DNA from: Planctomycetaceae bacterium
GTDB lineage: Bacteria > Planctomycetota > Planctomycetia > Pirellulales > UBA1268
Length of the DNA: 5,030 nucleotides
Direction of reading: 5' to 3'
Assembly: GCA_005789975.1 (NCBI GenBank)
Contig: SXWC01000073.1
Span: 1-5,030, forward strand
Shown here piece by piece: positions 1-5,030 of this stretch. Both the position numbers and the translations under genes were made by a program. Each line of letters starts with the position of its first letter. Positions within the stretch are counted from its first letter, which is position 1. Below the pieces are notes generated by a model, which ran no database searches, had not been told where the DNA came from, and saw only the letters and a program-made list of their open reading frames with translations.

Positions 1-782
1 ACGAGGCGGAGGTTGCCGGCGGCAAGGTCGCGCTTGGCGGCGTCGTATCGCCCCTGCAGGTCGTGCAACCGAACGATACGGCGGGCCAGCGTGCGGCTGC
101 TCTCGCGGGTGGTGAGCAGGATCCGCCGCTGCTCGAGGAGCAGTTGCTGCCGTGACTGCTCGTTGCACCTCACGGAGCCGGTGCCCGCGACCTGCTCGCC
201 GATCGCGTCGAACCGCTGCGACATGCCACGCAACTGGCGGAGCAGCGGGTAGAGCCGCTGGATGCGGAGGTGCATCTCCTCGACCAGGCGGACGGCCTTG
301 GTCCGCTGCCGCACGAGCCGCCGCCACGCGGCCCGACGGGCATCGAAGGCCGCGCTCCGCGACATCGCGATGCGGAACAGGCGGCCCTTCTCCTGCTCGA
401 TCCGCTTGAGCGTCACGAGGTTGGGGCCGAGCCGCTTCAACAGCCGCTTCTTCTCGGTGGTGTTGGTGACGGAGACCTCGATCGTGCGGTCGAGCCGCAG
501 GGTGCCGGCCTGCACCCGCTCGAGCAGCTGCACGGCTCCCGACAGGATGAAGTCATTGGCGAGCATGGTGCGGCGGAACCGCCGCCGCCAGGTCTCGATC
601 TGCCGCGAGTGCGCCACCTCGGTCTCCCGCGAGAGCAACGGGATGCCGCCCATCTGGAGCAGGTACAGGCGAATCGGGTCGTCGATGACGGCGGACGGAC
701 GGCGGGCGGCGGGGGGCTTCGGTTTGGCGGGCCGGATCGGTTTGCGGCGCGGGTCGTGGCTGTCGTTGGCGGAATGCCGCAT
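1..782 (-). CDS. rpoD: RNA polymerase sigma factor, sigma-70 family (RpoD/SigA type), N-terminal part
   Basis: This is a sigma factor that directs RNA polymerase to promoters. The gene runs off the left edge, leaving 260 complete codons. Residues 34-64 (DDPIRLYLLQMGGIPLLSRE and what follows) match sigma-70 region 1.2. Residues 246-260 (YDAAKRDLAAGNLRL) match the start of region 2.1 of primary-type sigma factors. Between them lies a helical, strongly basic spacer; I count 41 Arg/Lys against 16 Asp/Glu in residues 61-240. The N-terminal tail (1-30) is short and basic, and no acidic region 1.1 is visible. The ATG at 782-780 is chosen because GGAG sits 6 bases upstream; an in-frame GTG lies about 15 codons further up but has no comparable site. 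Regions 2.2 to 4 lie outside the window. It may be the housekeeping factor or one of several primary-like paralogues, so the symbol is less certain than the family. Confidence 0.92.
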   Translation of the reverse strand, partial: MRHSANDSHDPRRKPIRPAKPKPPAARRPSAVIDDPIRLYLLQMGGIPLLSRETEVAHSRQIETWRRRFRRTMLANDFILSGAVQLLERVQAGTLRLDRTIEVSVTNTTEKKRLLKRLGPNLVTLKRIEQEKGRLFRIAMSRSAAFDARRAAWRRLVRQRTKAVRLVEEMHLRIQRLYPLLRQLRGMSQRFDAIGEQVAGTGSVRCNEQSRQQLLLEQRRILLTTRESSRTLARRIVRLHDLQGRYDAAKRDLAAGNLRL

Positions 783-788
783 GGCGTG

Positions 789-792
789 CTCC
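789..792 (-). promoter_or_regulatory. Ribosome binding site of the sigma factor gene
   Basis: GGAG on the minus strand lies 6 bases before the ATG at 782. It supports this start over the upstream in-frame GTG. Confidence 0.6.
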
Positions 793-919
793 GGGGAAGT
801 CGGGGGAGGCCGCTCCGCCCGCGACACGCTGGTCGCGGGCCACGGATCGGGCCGGTGCCGTCGAGACCATGCACGTGCGGTGCCGCGGGCCCGTTGCGGC
901 CCTGAATCCCACCCCGAAC

Positions 920-942
920 CGGTCTTTTCAGGCGAAAAGCCG
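920..942. repeat. Hairpin-forming inverted repeat in the divergent region
   Basis: CTTTTC at 924-929 and GAAAAG at 934-939 are perfect complements around the four-base loop AGGC. CGG (920-922) and CCG (940-942) extend the stem to 9 pairs with T923 bulged. It lies about 140 bases upstream of the sigma factor start and about 250 upstream of the plus-strand gene. No T tract follows on either strand, so it is not a classical terminator. It could be a leader structure of the sigma mRNA or a protein-binding site. Confidence 0.45.
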
Positions 943-983
943 CTGTTCCTTTCCCGGACGGCCGGTCGGGGTGTCGCCGGCGT

Positions 984-999
984 GTCGCCCGCGGGCGAC
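984..999. repeat. Perfect 16-bp palindrome GTCGCCCG/CGGGCGAC
   Basis: The two 8-base halves are exact reverse complements with no spacer. GTGTCGCC occurs twice just before and within it (971-978 and 982-989, 11 bases apart, about one helical turn). A dimeric repressor site is possible given its place between divergent genes. However, perfect GC-only palindromes of this size are not rare by chance in DNA this rich in G and C. Confidence 0.3.
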
Positions 1000-1110
1000 G
1001 TTCCCGGAGCCTGGCGTCGACAGGATGCAACGTGGCGGGGCGGTCGATTCAAGATCACGGGGACGCCGACACGAATAGCCATGCAGCGCCGGCGATCTGG
1101 CGGGCGTCGA

Positions 1111-1116
1111 TATACT
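1111..1116 (+). promoter_or_regulatory. Candidate -10 element (TATACT) for the membrane-protein gene
   Basis: TATACT differs from the TATAAT consensus at one base and stands out as an AT-rich hexamer in very GC-rich surroundings. It lies 74 bases upstream of the ATG at 1191. No good TTGACA-like -35 box is seen 16-18 bases upstream, so this is a weak or activator-dependent call. The implied leader is about 65-70 bases long and includes a small possible stem (1158-1162 with 1173-1177) abutting the ribosome binding site. Confidence 0.4.
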
Positions 1117-1179
1117 CCGAAGGTTCCGGTCGTGACGGCTGGGCAGGCTCCCTGACTCCGCGGCCCGTGCCACGCGGGG

Positions 1180-1184
1180 GGTGG
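1180..1184 (+). promoter_or_regulatory. Ribosome binding site of the membrane-protein gene
   Basis: GGTGG, within a G-rich run, lies 6 bases before the ATG at 1191. It supports that start over the longer open frame reaching back to 1032, whose extra 53 residues have no recognisable content and would precede a membrane helix that fits well at the N-terminus. Confidence 0.5.
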
Positions 1185-1190
1185 AAACAC

Positions 1191-2756
1191 ATGAACTACC
1201 TGCTGCTCGGCCTCATCGTGGTGGTGCTCCTCGCGGGGCTCATCGCGTTTGTTTACCGCAACAAGCGCTGGAGCTGGGGCACCATCGTCGCCGGATTCCT
1301 GGTCCTGCTCTCGGCGACCGGCTACCTCTACGTCTCCGCCCGTTTCGCCGCCTACGAGTGGTCATGGACCACCTTCGTGAGGGCGAAGCAGGTGCAGGTG
1401 GCGCTCCAGGAGGACGCGCTCGTGCCCGACTCGAACGACGGCGGCCGCCTCAAGCCCGCGGCCGATACGAAGCCCCTCACGTCGCTCGCGCACGACCGCG
1501 ATCGCTGGAAGCGGGCCTTGGAGCGTGTCGAAACCTGGCGGGGCCGTTACTGGAACGACGCCTCGTTCGAGCCGCCGAAGACCGACGACGCAACCGGCAA
1601 GATCAGGCTGCCGGTGGCGGTCGTCGCCGACGCGGCGGCGGCGGATGGAGAACCGGTGGCCGAGGAGGGGGCCGCGCCGCGGGAGCCCAAGCCTCCGATC
1701 GATCCCGGGGCGACCGTCTACCTCTTCGAGCGGACGGGGGACGACATCGGCCAATACCTCGGCGGGTTTCTCGTGAAGGCCTCGTCGTATGACGCCGCGG
1801 ACCGCGGGTTCGTGCTCACGATCGGCCAGACGGCGCCACGCGACGCCTACGACAAGGAGGCCTGGAGTCGTGCCTACGACAACGTGACCGTCTTCGAGAA
1901 TCTGCCCGTCGATCGCTGGTTGGCCTTCTCGCGGGTCGAGCGGCCGCGGGACGACGAGGACGCGATGCCGCAGCCCGCCAAGATCTCGATCGATCAGGTC
2001 GAGCAACTGCTCGACGACCGCGAACGGCAGGAGGGGTTTCTCGAGGAGGTGGAGGAGCACGAAACCCTCGCGCCGGAAAAGGCGGACTGGGCCGAACTCC
2101 GCCGCGATCTCGACTCGGGCACGAAGCTCCCCGGCGAGTATTGGGCGCGGGTGAAGTTCAAGGAGCCGCACGCACTCGCGGAGAGCCTCGTCGATGAGGA
2201 CGCAAAGCGTACGTTCGAGGTGGGCGAGGAGGCCGAGTTCGACCTGCAGACCGCCTTCGAACTCGAGGATCAGGCCAAAGCCACGATCGAGGGCGTCCGC
2301 TACCGGCGGCCGTTGCGGGATGCCGAGACGCTGATCCACGGCTCCCGCATTTTCCCCGACCGGGCGGGCACCGACGACGCCTTCAAGGGGGGAATGGCCG
2401 CCTCCGGCTTCACCGCCCTGCTCGAATCACTCCGGCAGGACGTGGCGAACCTCGAGGCGTCGAACCAAAGGCTCAAGGAGGCGGGCAACAGCCTGTCGAA
2501 TGAGCTTGAAGACGCCCGCAGCCGGCGGGAGCGGCTGACGGAGGACATGGTTTCGTGGACCCGCGACGCCGCGGCCGCCGAGCGGACGGCCGACGCCTTC
2601 GAGGCCGAATACAAACGTGGCAGCGACCGTCTCGCGGCCACCACTGCCGCCATCGTGAAGCGCGGCATCGAACTCCGCGACGCCGTCGCGCGACTGGTGG
2701 CCGCGATCGACGCCGCGGCCCCGCCGGCTGAACGGCCCGACGCCGTGAACCGCTAG
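1191..2756 (+). CDS. Unrecognised membrane protein, two N-terminal helices and C-terminal coiled coil
   Basis: I do not recognise this 521-residue protein. Residues 3-22 and about 30-48 are two hydrophobic helices joined by a basic loop (YRNKRW). By the positive-inside rule the loop is cytoplasmic, which puts the N-terminus and the remaining ~470 residues on the outer side of the membrane. Residues 60-130 are charged and probably helical. Residues 145-172 form a low-complexity Ala/Glu/Pro linker. Residues 174-250 are mixed and may be a small beta-rich domain (TVYLFERTGDD, YLGGFLV). Residues 265-380 are strongly acidic. Residues 405-505 show heptad-like spacing (LLESLRQDVANLEASNQRL and onward), suggesting a coiled coil. 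No catalytic motif, lipobox or metal-binding motif is seen. A structural or scaffolding envelope role is possible but unproven. btaB follows 120 bases downstream on the same strand. The gene is surely coding, given its codon pattern and clean membrane segments; its function is unknown. Confidence 0.85.
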   Translation: MNYLLLGLIVVVLLAGLIAFVYRNKRWSWGTIVAGFLVLLSATGYLYVSARFAAYEWSWTTFVRAKQVQVALQEDALVPDSNDGGRLKPAADTKPLTSLAHDRDRWKRALERVETWRGRYWNDASFEPPKTDDATGKIRLPVAVVADAAAADGEPVAEEGAAPREPKPPIDPGATVYLFERTGDDIGQYLGGFLVKASSYDAADRGFVLTIGQTAPRDAYDKEAWSRAYDNVTVFENLPVDRWLAFSRVERPRDDEDAMPQPAKISIDQVEQLLDDRERQEGFLEEVEEHETLAPEKADWAELRRDLDSGTKLPGEYWARVKFKEPHALAESLVDEDAKRTFEVGEEAEFDLQTAFELEDQAKATIEGVRYRRPLRDAETLIHGSRIFPDRAGTDDAFKGGMAASGFTALLESLRQDVANLEASNQRLKEAGNSLSNELEDARSRRERLTEDMVSWTRDAAAAERTADAFEAEYKRGSDRLAATTAAIVKRGIELRDAVARLVAAIDAAAPPAERPDAVNR

Positions 2757-2770
2757 CGGACCGCGGAAAA

Positions 2771-2801
2771 AGCCCGCCCACGCGACGCCGACGGCGGGGC
2801 T
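2771..2801 (+). terminator. Weak hairpin after the membrane-protein gene
   Basis: AGCCCGCC (2771-2778) can pair with GGCGGGGCT (2793-2801) with one bulged G and a 14-base loop, 14 bases after the stop at 2756. No T run follows on the plus strand; an A run precedes it instead. Termination before btaB is therefore uncertain, and read-through is plausible. Confidence 0.25.
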
Positions 2802-2866
2802 CCGTTACATTCCAGGGCCGCCGCCCCCGGATCCTTGAAGCCTTCCCCGCCACACCATGACGTTTC

Positions 2867-2869
2867 AGG
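2867..2869 (+). promoter_or_regulatory. Weak ribosome binding site used to choose the btaB start
   Basis: AGG lies 7 bases before the ATG at 2877. A similar AGG (2902-2904) lies 8 bases before a second in-frame ATG at 2913, so the signal does not decide between them firmly. The longest frame begins with TTG at 2835 and has a poorer site. Confidence 0.35.
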
Positions 2870-2876
2870 TCGCATC

Positions 2877-3551
2877 ATGAGCCAGTCCGGAACAGCCGAT
2901 CAGGCGATCGCGATGGATCGGATGTATCGGCTCACGCGGCACGTCTACGACCTCACGCGGGCCTACTACCTGCTGGGCCGCGACCGGATGCTCGCCCGGG
3001 TGGCGACGAACGCCGGCACGGCGACGCTGGAGGTTGGCTGCGGCACGGCCCGGAATCTGATCAAACTGGCCCGCCGTCCCGAGCCGGGGCTGCTCTGCGG
3101 CCTCGACGCCTCGCAGGAGATGCTCGACACCGCCGCCGCGAGCATCGCCCGTGCGGGCGTTCCCGCGGGCGGCCACGAGCGGATCCGGCTGCGGCAGGGG
3201 CTCGCCGAGCGGCTCGACGCCAAGGCGATGTTCGACCGCGACGAGCCGTTCGACACGATCTTTTTTTCCTACTGTCTCTCGATGGTGACGAGTTGGCCCG
3301 GGGCGATCGAGGCCGCGATGGCCAATCTCAAGACGGGCGGCCACCTGCTGATCGTCGATTTCTGGGATCAGCAGGAACTCCCCGCCTTCTTCGCCGCGGG
3401 CCTGAAGAAGTGGCTCACGCTGTTTCACGTCCACTACCGCCCCGAGGTGCATGCCGCACTCGCGGCCCTCGGTGCGTCGGGCCGGGCCGACGTGGCGTTC
3501 GAGTCGGTGGCGAAGCGCTACGCCTACATCGCCTCGATCCGCAAACGCTGA
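2877..3551 (+). CDS. btaB: BtaB-like SAM-dependent methyltransferase (betaine lipid synthesis)
   Basis: This 224-residue class I methyltransferase probably performs the three SAM-dependent N-methylations that turn diacylglyceryl-homoserine into the betaine lipid DGTS, working at the inner face of the cytoplasmic membrane. The SAM-binding core is visible: motif I LEVGCGTARN (51-60), the acidic end of strand 2 in GLDAS (D77), FDTIFFSYCLSM (125-136) as strand 4, and LLIVDFWDQ (157-165) as strand 5. Features I recall as typical of BtaB rather than generic methyltransferases are the N-terminal MDRMYRLTRHVYDLTRAYYL (13-32) followed by GRDRML, the SYCLSM segment, and the tail LKKWLTLFHVHYR ending in KRYAYIASIRKR. 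Length fits the family. Starts at 2913 (212 residues) or TTG 2835 (238) are possible. The usual partner BtaA, which makes the homoserine lipid, is not in this window. The methyltransferase fold is certain; the BtaB assignment is strong but made from memory. Confidence 0.82.
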   Translation: MSQSGTADQAIAMDRMYRLTRHVYDLTRAYYLLGRDRMLARVATNAGTATLEVGCGTARNLIKLARRPEPGLLCGLDASQEMLDTAAASIARAGVPAGGHERIRLRQGLAERLDAKAMFDRDEPFDTIFFSYCLSMVTSWPGAIEAAMANLKTGGHLLIVDFWDQQELPAFFAAGLKKWLTLFHVHYRPEVHAALAALGASGRADVAFESVAKRYAYIASIRKR

Positions 3552-3560
3552 CTGGCCGGG

Positions 3561-3576
3561 GACGCGCCGCCGCGTC
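3561..3576. terminator. Short GC hairpin between convergent genes
   Basis: GACGCG (3561-3566) pairs perfectly with CGCGTC (3571-3576) around the loop CCGC. It occupies most of the 23-base gap between btaB (stop at 3551) and the convergent minus-strand gene, and overlaps that gene's stop codon at 3575-3577. It lacks a T tract on both strands. It could act as a bidirectional transcript end, but with only six pairs the call is weak. Confidence 0.25.
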
Positions 3577-4387
3577 AGGGCAGCAGGAAGACGAGCCCCG
3601 TGACGGTGGCCGCCTCGACGGCCATGCCACGCACACTGATCGGCACGGCGGGAATCGTCCACGGTGCGCAGTTGCCGGGCCGGTAATAGCCGAGCGGATA
3701 GACGCATTCCCACGGCAGCTCGACGCCCATCTTGTAGGGCAGGACGGGCAGCGTGATGAAGAAGTGTGCGGCCGAGATGAAGGGATCGACGAGCGGGCCG
3801 TGCGAGTGGCCGTAGCGCTCGAGCTGCCAATCCTCGAAGTAGAGCGGCTTGTGGCAGTAGCCCGCCGCCTTCCAGGTGAACATGGTCGTGGCGAACCGCC
3901 GCGGCTCGAACGTCTCTCCCTCGAGGCGGCACTCACAGGGATAGTCGTTGCCCGGTCGGCCACCCACGCGGATGTCGAGATCGATGCCGGCGATCTCGTC
4001 GGCGCGGAGCCTGTCGAGCGCCTGGCGGCAGTCGGCGGTTTCCTCGCCGCACGACTCCCGGCTGACGGGGGTGTCATCCGGATCCTCAGCCGTCCCGGCC
4101 GGGCCATCGGGAGTCACCTGCGCGAGCGTGATCGGTTCGGCCGATTCCTCGACGGGTGGTTCCGTCGGCACCGGCTCTTCGTCGGTCTCGCCGAGGACGG
4201 GCGCGATCGCACAGAGCATCCCGTCGGAGACACGGTTCTCGAGCGGCGGCTCGGGAGACCTGAGAAACGTCCGCCAATCCTCCGCGGGGACCGGGGCGGT
4301 GAACCCGACCGCGAGCCAGCACGCCGCCCACACGGCCTTCCACCGCCCGGGCGCGGAAACGGCCTTTCCGAGGGATGAACGGTTCAT
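3575..4387 (-). CDS. Secreted planctomycete-type protein of unknown function
   Basis: The product is 270 residues. Residues 1-36 look like a signal peptide: basic start (R3, K8, R15, K17), hydrophobic core about 18-31, and a likely cleavage after VPA (36) before EDW. Residues 65-110 are an acidic, Pro-rich, probably disordered linker. The C-terminal half (about 150-255) is the conserved part: CEC (151-153), a Cys at 178 followed by HKPLYFEDWQLERYGHS (179-195), AAHFFITLPVLPYKMG (206-221) and ECVYPLGYYRPGNCAP (227-242). I recall this signature from many planctomycete hypothetical proteins, but no function is known to me. Mature-part cysteines at 59, 113, 120, 151, 153, 178, 228 and 240 could form disulfides or a metal site outside the cytoplasm. 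The helix-like tail (about 253-268) is mildly hydrophobic. The ATG at 4387 has AGGA 10 bases upstream and is followed at once by the signal peptide, which supports this start. Confidence 0.85.
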   Translation of the reverse strand: MNRSSLGKAVSAPGRWKAVWAACWLAVGFTAPVPAEDWRTFLRSPEPPLENRVSDGMLCAIAPVLGETDEEPVPTEPPVEESAEPITLAQVTPDGPAGTAEDPDDTPVSRESCGEETADCRQALDRLRADEIAGIDLDIRVGGRPGNDYPCECRLEGETFEPRRFATTMFTWKAAGYCHKPLYFEDWQLERYGHSHGPLVDPFISAAHFFITLPVLPYKMGVELPWECVYPLGYYRPGNCAPWTIPAVPISVRGMAVEAATVTGLVFLLP

Positions 4388-4397
4388 GGCGACAGCG

Positions 4398-4401
4398 TCC
4401 T
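4398..4401 (-). promoter_or_regulatory. Ribosome binding site of the secreted-protein gene
   Basis: AGGA on the minus strand lies 10 bases before the ATG at 4387. The spacing is slightly long but acceptable, and no other start leaves the signal peptide intact. Confidence 0.45.
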
Positions 4402-4497
4402 GGGTGAAGCGGCGGCGGGGGACCCTTCCCGGAAGATCGACGCAATGCCACGCGCGACTTTGACGACCATGCCGTCAGCCGTGTCAGGACCACTGCA

Positions 4498-4522
4498 CCC
4501 CGCCCATCCGCCCCAGTCCCCC
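4498..4522 (-). other. Canonical G-quadruplex motif on the minus strand
   Basis: Read on the minus strand there are four G runs (5, 4, 3 and 4 bases) separated by loops of 3 (ACT), 5 (CGGAT) and 1 (C) bases, which fits the G3+N1-7 rule. It lies about 54 bases past the guaB stop and 110 bases before the secreted-protein start, on the sense strand of both. It could fold in the RNA at the end of the guaB transcript or in the leader of the next gene. G runs are common in such GC-rich DNA, so a role is not assured. Confidence 0.45.
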
Positions 4523-4548
4523 GGCTTGAGCTCCCGCCTCCCAAGCCG
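4522..4548 (-). terminator. Hairpin after guaB, possible transcript end
   Basis: CGGCTTG (4522-4528) and CAAGCCG (4542-4548) are perfect complements around a 13-base loop. The stem begins 27 bases after the guaB stop codon and is followed directly, in the direction of guaB transcription, by the G-quadruplex motif. There is no T tract. A near-repeat GA(G/A)CTCCCGCC occurs at 4528-4538 and 4548-4558, 20 bases apart, within and beside the loop. A transcript end here would separate guaB from the secreted-protein gene. Confidence 0.35.
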
Positions 4549-4575
4549 AACTCCCGCCCCCGGGCCGACGCCGCA

Positions 4576-5030
4576 TCACTCGGGCTTGGCGTGCTCGGCG
4601 GTGTAGTTCGGGGCTTCCTGTGTGATCACGATGTCGTGGGGATGACTCTCGCGGACGCTGGCCGCGGTCACCTGGATGAAACGTGCGTCGGACCTGAGCT
4701 CTTCGATCGTCCGCGTGCCGCAGTAGCCCATGCCGGCCCGGAGGCCGCCCACAAGCTGGTAGACGAACACGCTCAGAGGCCCCTTGAAGGGCACCCGCCC
4801 CTCGACCCCCTCCGGGACGAGCTTGTCGCCCCCGCGGCCCGATGCCTTCTGGCGGTAGCGTTCGCTCGATCCCTGGACCATCGCCCCGAGCGATCCCATT
4901 CCGCGGTAGGCCTTGAAGGTGCGGCCGAGGTAGAGAACGGTCTGCCCCGGGCTTTCCGCCACGCCGGCGAGCAGACCGCCGAGCATGCAGCAGTTCGCCC
5001 CCGCGGCAATCGCCTTGGTGATGTCGCCCG
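4576..5030 (-). CDS. guaB: Inosine-5'-monophosphate dehydrogenase, C-terminal part
   Basis: GuaB oxidises IMP to XMP with NAD+, the committed step of GMP synthesis in the cytosol. The last 150 residues are present and the gene continues past the right edge; the active-site cysteine loop and any CBS domains lie outside the window. Visible motifs, numbered within the fragment, are [11 protein letters not shown] (1-11), the phosphate-binding loop GGLLAG (17-22), [12 protein letters not shown] (39-50), the mobile-flap GSSERYRQ (53-60) with the catalytic Arg-Tyr pair at 57-58, [16 protein letters not shown] (68-83), [12 protein letters not shown] (94-105), and ESHPHDI (127-133) near the end, the segment that helps form the monovalent-cation site in bacterial enzymes. 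The alignment with E. coli GuaB, from memory, is continuous with no frameshift. The short acidic/Ala tail AEHAKPE replaces the shorter E. coli end and is unremarkable. Confidence 0.97.
   Translation of the reverse strand, partial: GDITKAIAAGANCCMLGGLLAGVAESPGQTVLYLGRTFKAYRGMGSLGAMVQGSSERYRQKASGRGGDKLVPEGVEGRVPFKGPLSVFVYQLVGGLRAGMGYCGTRTIEELRSDARFIQVTAASVRESHPHDIVITQEAPNYTAEHAKPE

Larger units (their letters stand above)
783..1190. other. Divergent intergenic region, no convincing gene
   Basis: This 408-base stretch separates the sigma factor gene (minus) from the membrane-protein gene (plus), so it should hold the promoters of both. Open frames cross it on both strands, but their translations are rich in Arg, Pro and Gly and resemble no family I know, so I treat them as GC-driven noise. 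It contains a hairpin at 920-942, a 16-bp palindrome at 984-999 and a -10-like TATACT at 1111-1116. I found no clear -10/-35 pair for the sigma gene on the minus strand. Confidence 0.6.

Noticed and set aside
262..1155. Plus-strand open frame of 297 residues over the sigma factor gene and the intergenic region
   Set aside because: It is Arg/Ser-rich with no recognisable domain, and the opposite strand encodes clear sigma-70 regions 1.2 and 2.1 in the overlapping part. It is an artefact of high GC.
928..1173. Possible 81-residue minus-strand gene in the divergent region
   Set aside because: It has no good ribosome binding site, no recognisable motif and biased Arg/Ser/Pro content. It also spans the candidate promoter of the plus-strand gene.
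1362..2339. Minus-strand open frame of 325 residues inside the membrane-protein gene
   Set aside because: It lies wholly antisense to a frame with a start signal and clear membrane helices. Its translation is Arg/Leu/Val-rich with no family features, as expected for a GC-rich shadow.
2835..2876. Longer btaB product from a TTG start at 2835
   Set aside because: The extra 14 residues (Pro/His/Ser-rich) are not part of the methyltransferase family as I know it, and an ATG with an AGG site follows at 2877.
2865..3932. Minus-strand open frame of 355 residues across btaB and the end of the secreted-protein gene
   Set aside because: It is antisense to the methyltransferase motifs and out of frame with the secreted protein. 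Its low-complexity Arg-rich translation has no recognisable domain.
3293..4378. Plus-strand open frame of 361 residues covering the secreted-protein gene
   Set aside because: The minus strand carries a signal peptide and conserved motifs in the same span. The plus-strand product is rich in Arg, Gly and Asp with no family match.
4430..4465. Possible sigma-54 promoter (TGGCATTGC on the minus strand) for the secreted-protein gene
   Set aside because: The GG and GC elements are too close together to match the TGGCAC-N5-TTGC spacing.
1..5030. CRISPR array, tRNA or rRNA gene, insertion sequence, phage or defence genes
   Set aside because: I saw no spaced direct repeats, tRNA-like cloverleaf, transposase, integrase or defence-type motif on either strand.

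Overview
The window looks like ordinary chromosome of a very GC-rich planctomycete, probably Pirellulales-like. By eye, about two thirds of the bases are G or C. The assignment rests on three things: a primary-type sigma factor with a long basic spacer between regions 1.2 and 2.1; a secreted protein carrying the YFEDWQLERYGHS / LPYKMG / LGYYRPGNCAP signature that I associate with planctomycete-only hypothetical proteins; and an IMP dehydrogenase C-terminus containing [20 protein letters not shown]. The lineage is inferred from remembered families, not from a database search.

Layout from left to right. (1) Positions 1-782, minus strand: the first 260 residues of a sigma-70 family factor (RpoD/SigA type), cut by the window edge inside region 2.1. 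(2) Positions 783-1190: a 408-base divergent intergenic region with a hairpin, a 16-bp palindrome and one plausible -10 element (TATACT), but no convincing gene. (3) Positions 1191-2756, plus: an unrecognised membrane protein with two N-terminal helices, a large soluble part and a C-terminal coiled coil. (4) Positions 2877-3551, plus: a SAM-dependent methyltransferase that closely resembles BtaB, the N-methyltransferase of betaine-lipid (DGTS) synthesis. (5) Positions 3575-4387, minus: a secreted planctomycete-type protein, convergent with btaB across 23 bases. (6) Positions 4388-4575: a 188-base gap with a hairpin and a canonical G-quadruplex motif on the minus strand. (7) Positions 4576-5030, minus: the last 150 residues of GuaB, cut by the right edge.

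The genes do not form one pathway. The membrane-protein gene and btaB could be co-transcribed (same strand, 120-base gap), which would place a lipid-headgroup enzyme beside an envelope protein. guaB reads towards the secreted-protein gene, but the gap suggests separate transcription units. I see no tRNA, rRNA, CRISPR, insertion sequence, phage gene or toxin-antitoxin pair. I do not see a clear undescribed system. The points most worth a second look are the BtaB-like enzyme with no visible BtaA, the two unrecognised envelope proteins, and the G-quadruplex motif after guaB.
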